DNA from: Paenibacillus sp. VTT E-133291
Lineage (GTDB): Bacteria > Bacillota > Bacilli > Paenibacillales > Paenibacillaceae
DNA length: 35,825 nucleotides
Direction: 5' to 3'
Assembly (NCBI RefSeq): GCF_002264395.1
Contig: NZ_NFVA01000070.1
Span: forward strand, 1-35,825
The notes below the pieces were generated by a model, which did no database searches, was not told the origin of the DNA, and was given only the letters and a program-made list of their open reading frames with translations. Positions 35,464 through 35,825 of this stretch are shown piece by piece. The position numbers were made by a program, and so were the translations under genes. The first letter of the stretch is position 1. The number at the start of each line of letters is the position of its first letter.

Positions 35464-35825
35464 CAAAAGTGGCTTCGACCTTAGAGCAGCGCGGGTTTGA
35501 GGCTGTTTTGGGGTCGGGGCAACTCTTATCTTATATACTGCGTAATAAGACGCCTAAAGATTACGGAGAAGAGCACTCCGACACTTCGGCGAAAACCGTG
35601 CCTTGTGTAACTATTATCTAACCTCGCCGATCTTTAATAAAAGCTTGGGCGCATTTAAATAACATGTTCCGAAGACGCGACAGCGACAAGGTGTGAAGCC
35701 GACTTTTGGCTGAACAGGCACTATGCTGAAACCTTTGTCTGATAGATACATGAAGCTTACTCATCGAAGTATCTCATGTAGACAACACAAAGAATAACGC
35801 GGATGTTAAAGCGGTAGCGAACGTA
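35464..35825. other. Gene-free region after the iteron-like repeats, 362 nt
   Basis: No supported gene in six frames. It holds a partial iteron match (35533-35542), a CGGAG/CTCCG hairpin (35564-35580), an AGCC/GGCT hairpin near 35697-35711, and near 35745-35785 two overlapping, mutually exclusive inverted repeats (GATAC/GTATC and TACATGA/TCATGTA). Codon structure and ribosome sites are absent. It could be the rest of an origin or an untranslated RNA; the window ends inside it. Confidence 0.5.

Noticed and set aside
1..35825. tRNA genes, CRISPR arrays, insertion sequences, att sites
   Set aside because: None recognised: no cloverleaf or CCA-type stems, no regularly spaced long repeats, no transposase or integrase motifs.

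Overview
The window looks like the early, replication and nucleotide-metabolism half of a phage (possibly a phage-plasmid) of a Gram-positive, Bacillota-type host. Evidence: almost every gene has a strong GGAGG-type ribosome site 6-10 nt from its start; sigma-A promoters of the TTGACA-17-TATATT type are present; genes are small and tightly overlapped (TAATG and ATGA junctions). Replication genes and many short phage genes dominate. No terminase, capsid, tail, lysis, integrase, tRNA or CRISPR sequence was seen, so the structural half would lie elsewhere.

Layout. 1-386 is a gene-free AT-rich region with inverted and direct repeats. 387-5780 starts with a sigma-70-like factor and continues with small accessory genes; a repeated CATAACTATATA element precedes three consecutive ones. 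5980-10194 is the helicase/primase block: DUF3850 protein, DnaC-like loader, DnaB-like helicase, an XRE regulator with its own sigma-A promoter and operator, and a DnaG-like primase. 10237-14241 holds a minus-strand XRE regulator, a second sigma-like factor, an HNH-AP2 homing endonuclease, an SSB-like protein and a PD-(D/E)XK nuclease. 14320-22195 holds a repeat protein broken by an amber codon, a family-A DNA polymerase with proofreading domain, a short sliding-clamp homologue, a RecB/Cas4-like nuclease and a RuvC-like resolvase, closed by a terminator. 22382-31313 has two further repeat proteins, membrane peptides, dUTPase, a homing endonuclease, dNMP kinase, two adenine methyltransferases and a third sigma-region-4-like protein. 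31310-32063 is a divergent XRE switch with four operator-like repeats. 32168-33031 is an ATP-dependent ligase, facing two small minus-strand genes. 33941-35409 is a GIY-YIG endonuclease and a RepL-like double winged-helix protein, followed by two perfect 21-bp direct repeats that look like iterons.

How it works together: initiator, loader, helicase, primase, polymerase, clamp, SSB and ligase make a nearly self-sufficient replisome. dUTPase and dNMP kinase supply precursors; RuvC-like and RecB-like nucleases process junctions and ends; the methyltransferases probably mark phage DNA. Sigma-like proteins and XRE regulators would time expression.

Most notable: four DNA-processing genes appear to start at AUA, AUU or AUC behind strong ribosome sites; a beta-barrel-like repeat module is spread over three genes, one amber-interrupted; a promoter-like element recurs with invariant 33-nt spacing, once upstream of the second sigma gene; and an operator array and candidate iterons are present. 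All functional assignments come from reading motifs by eye; no database search was run.
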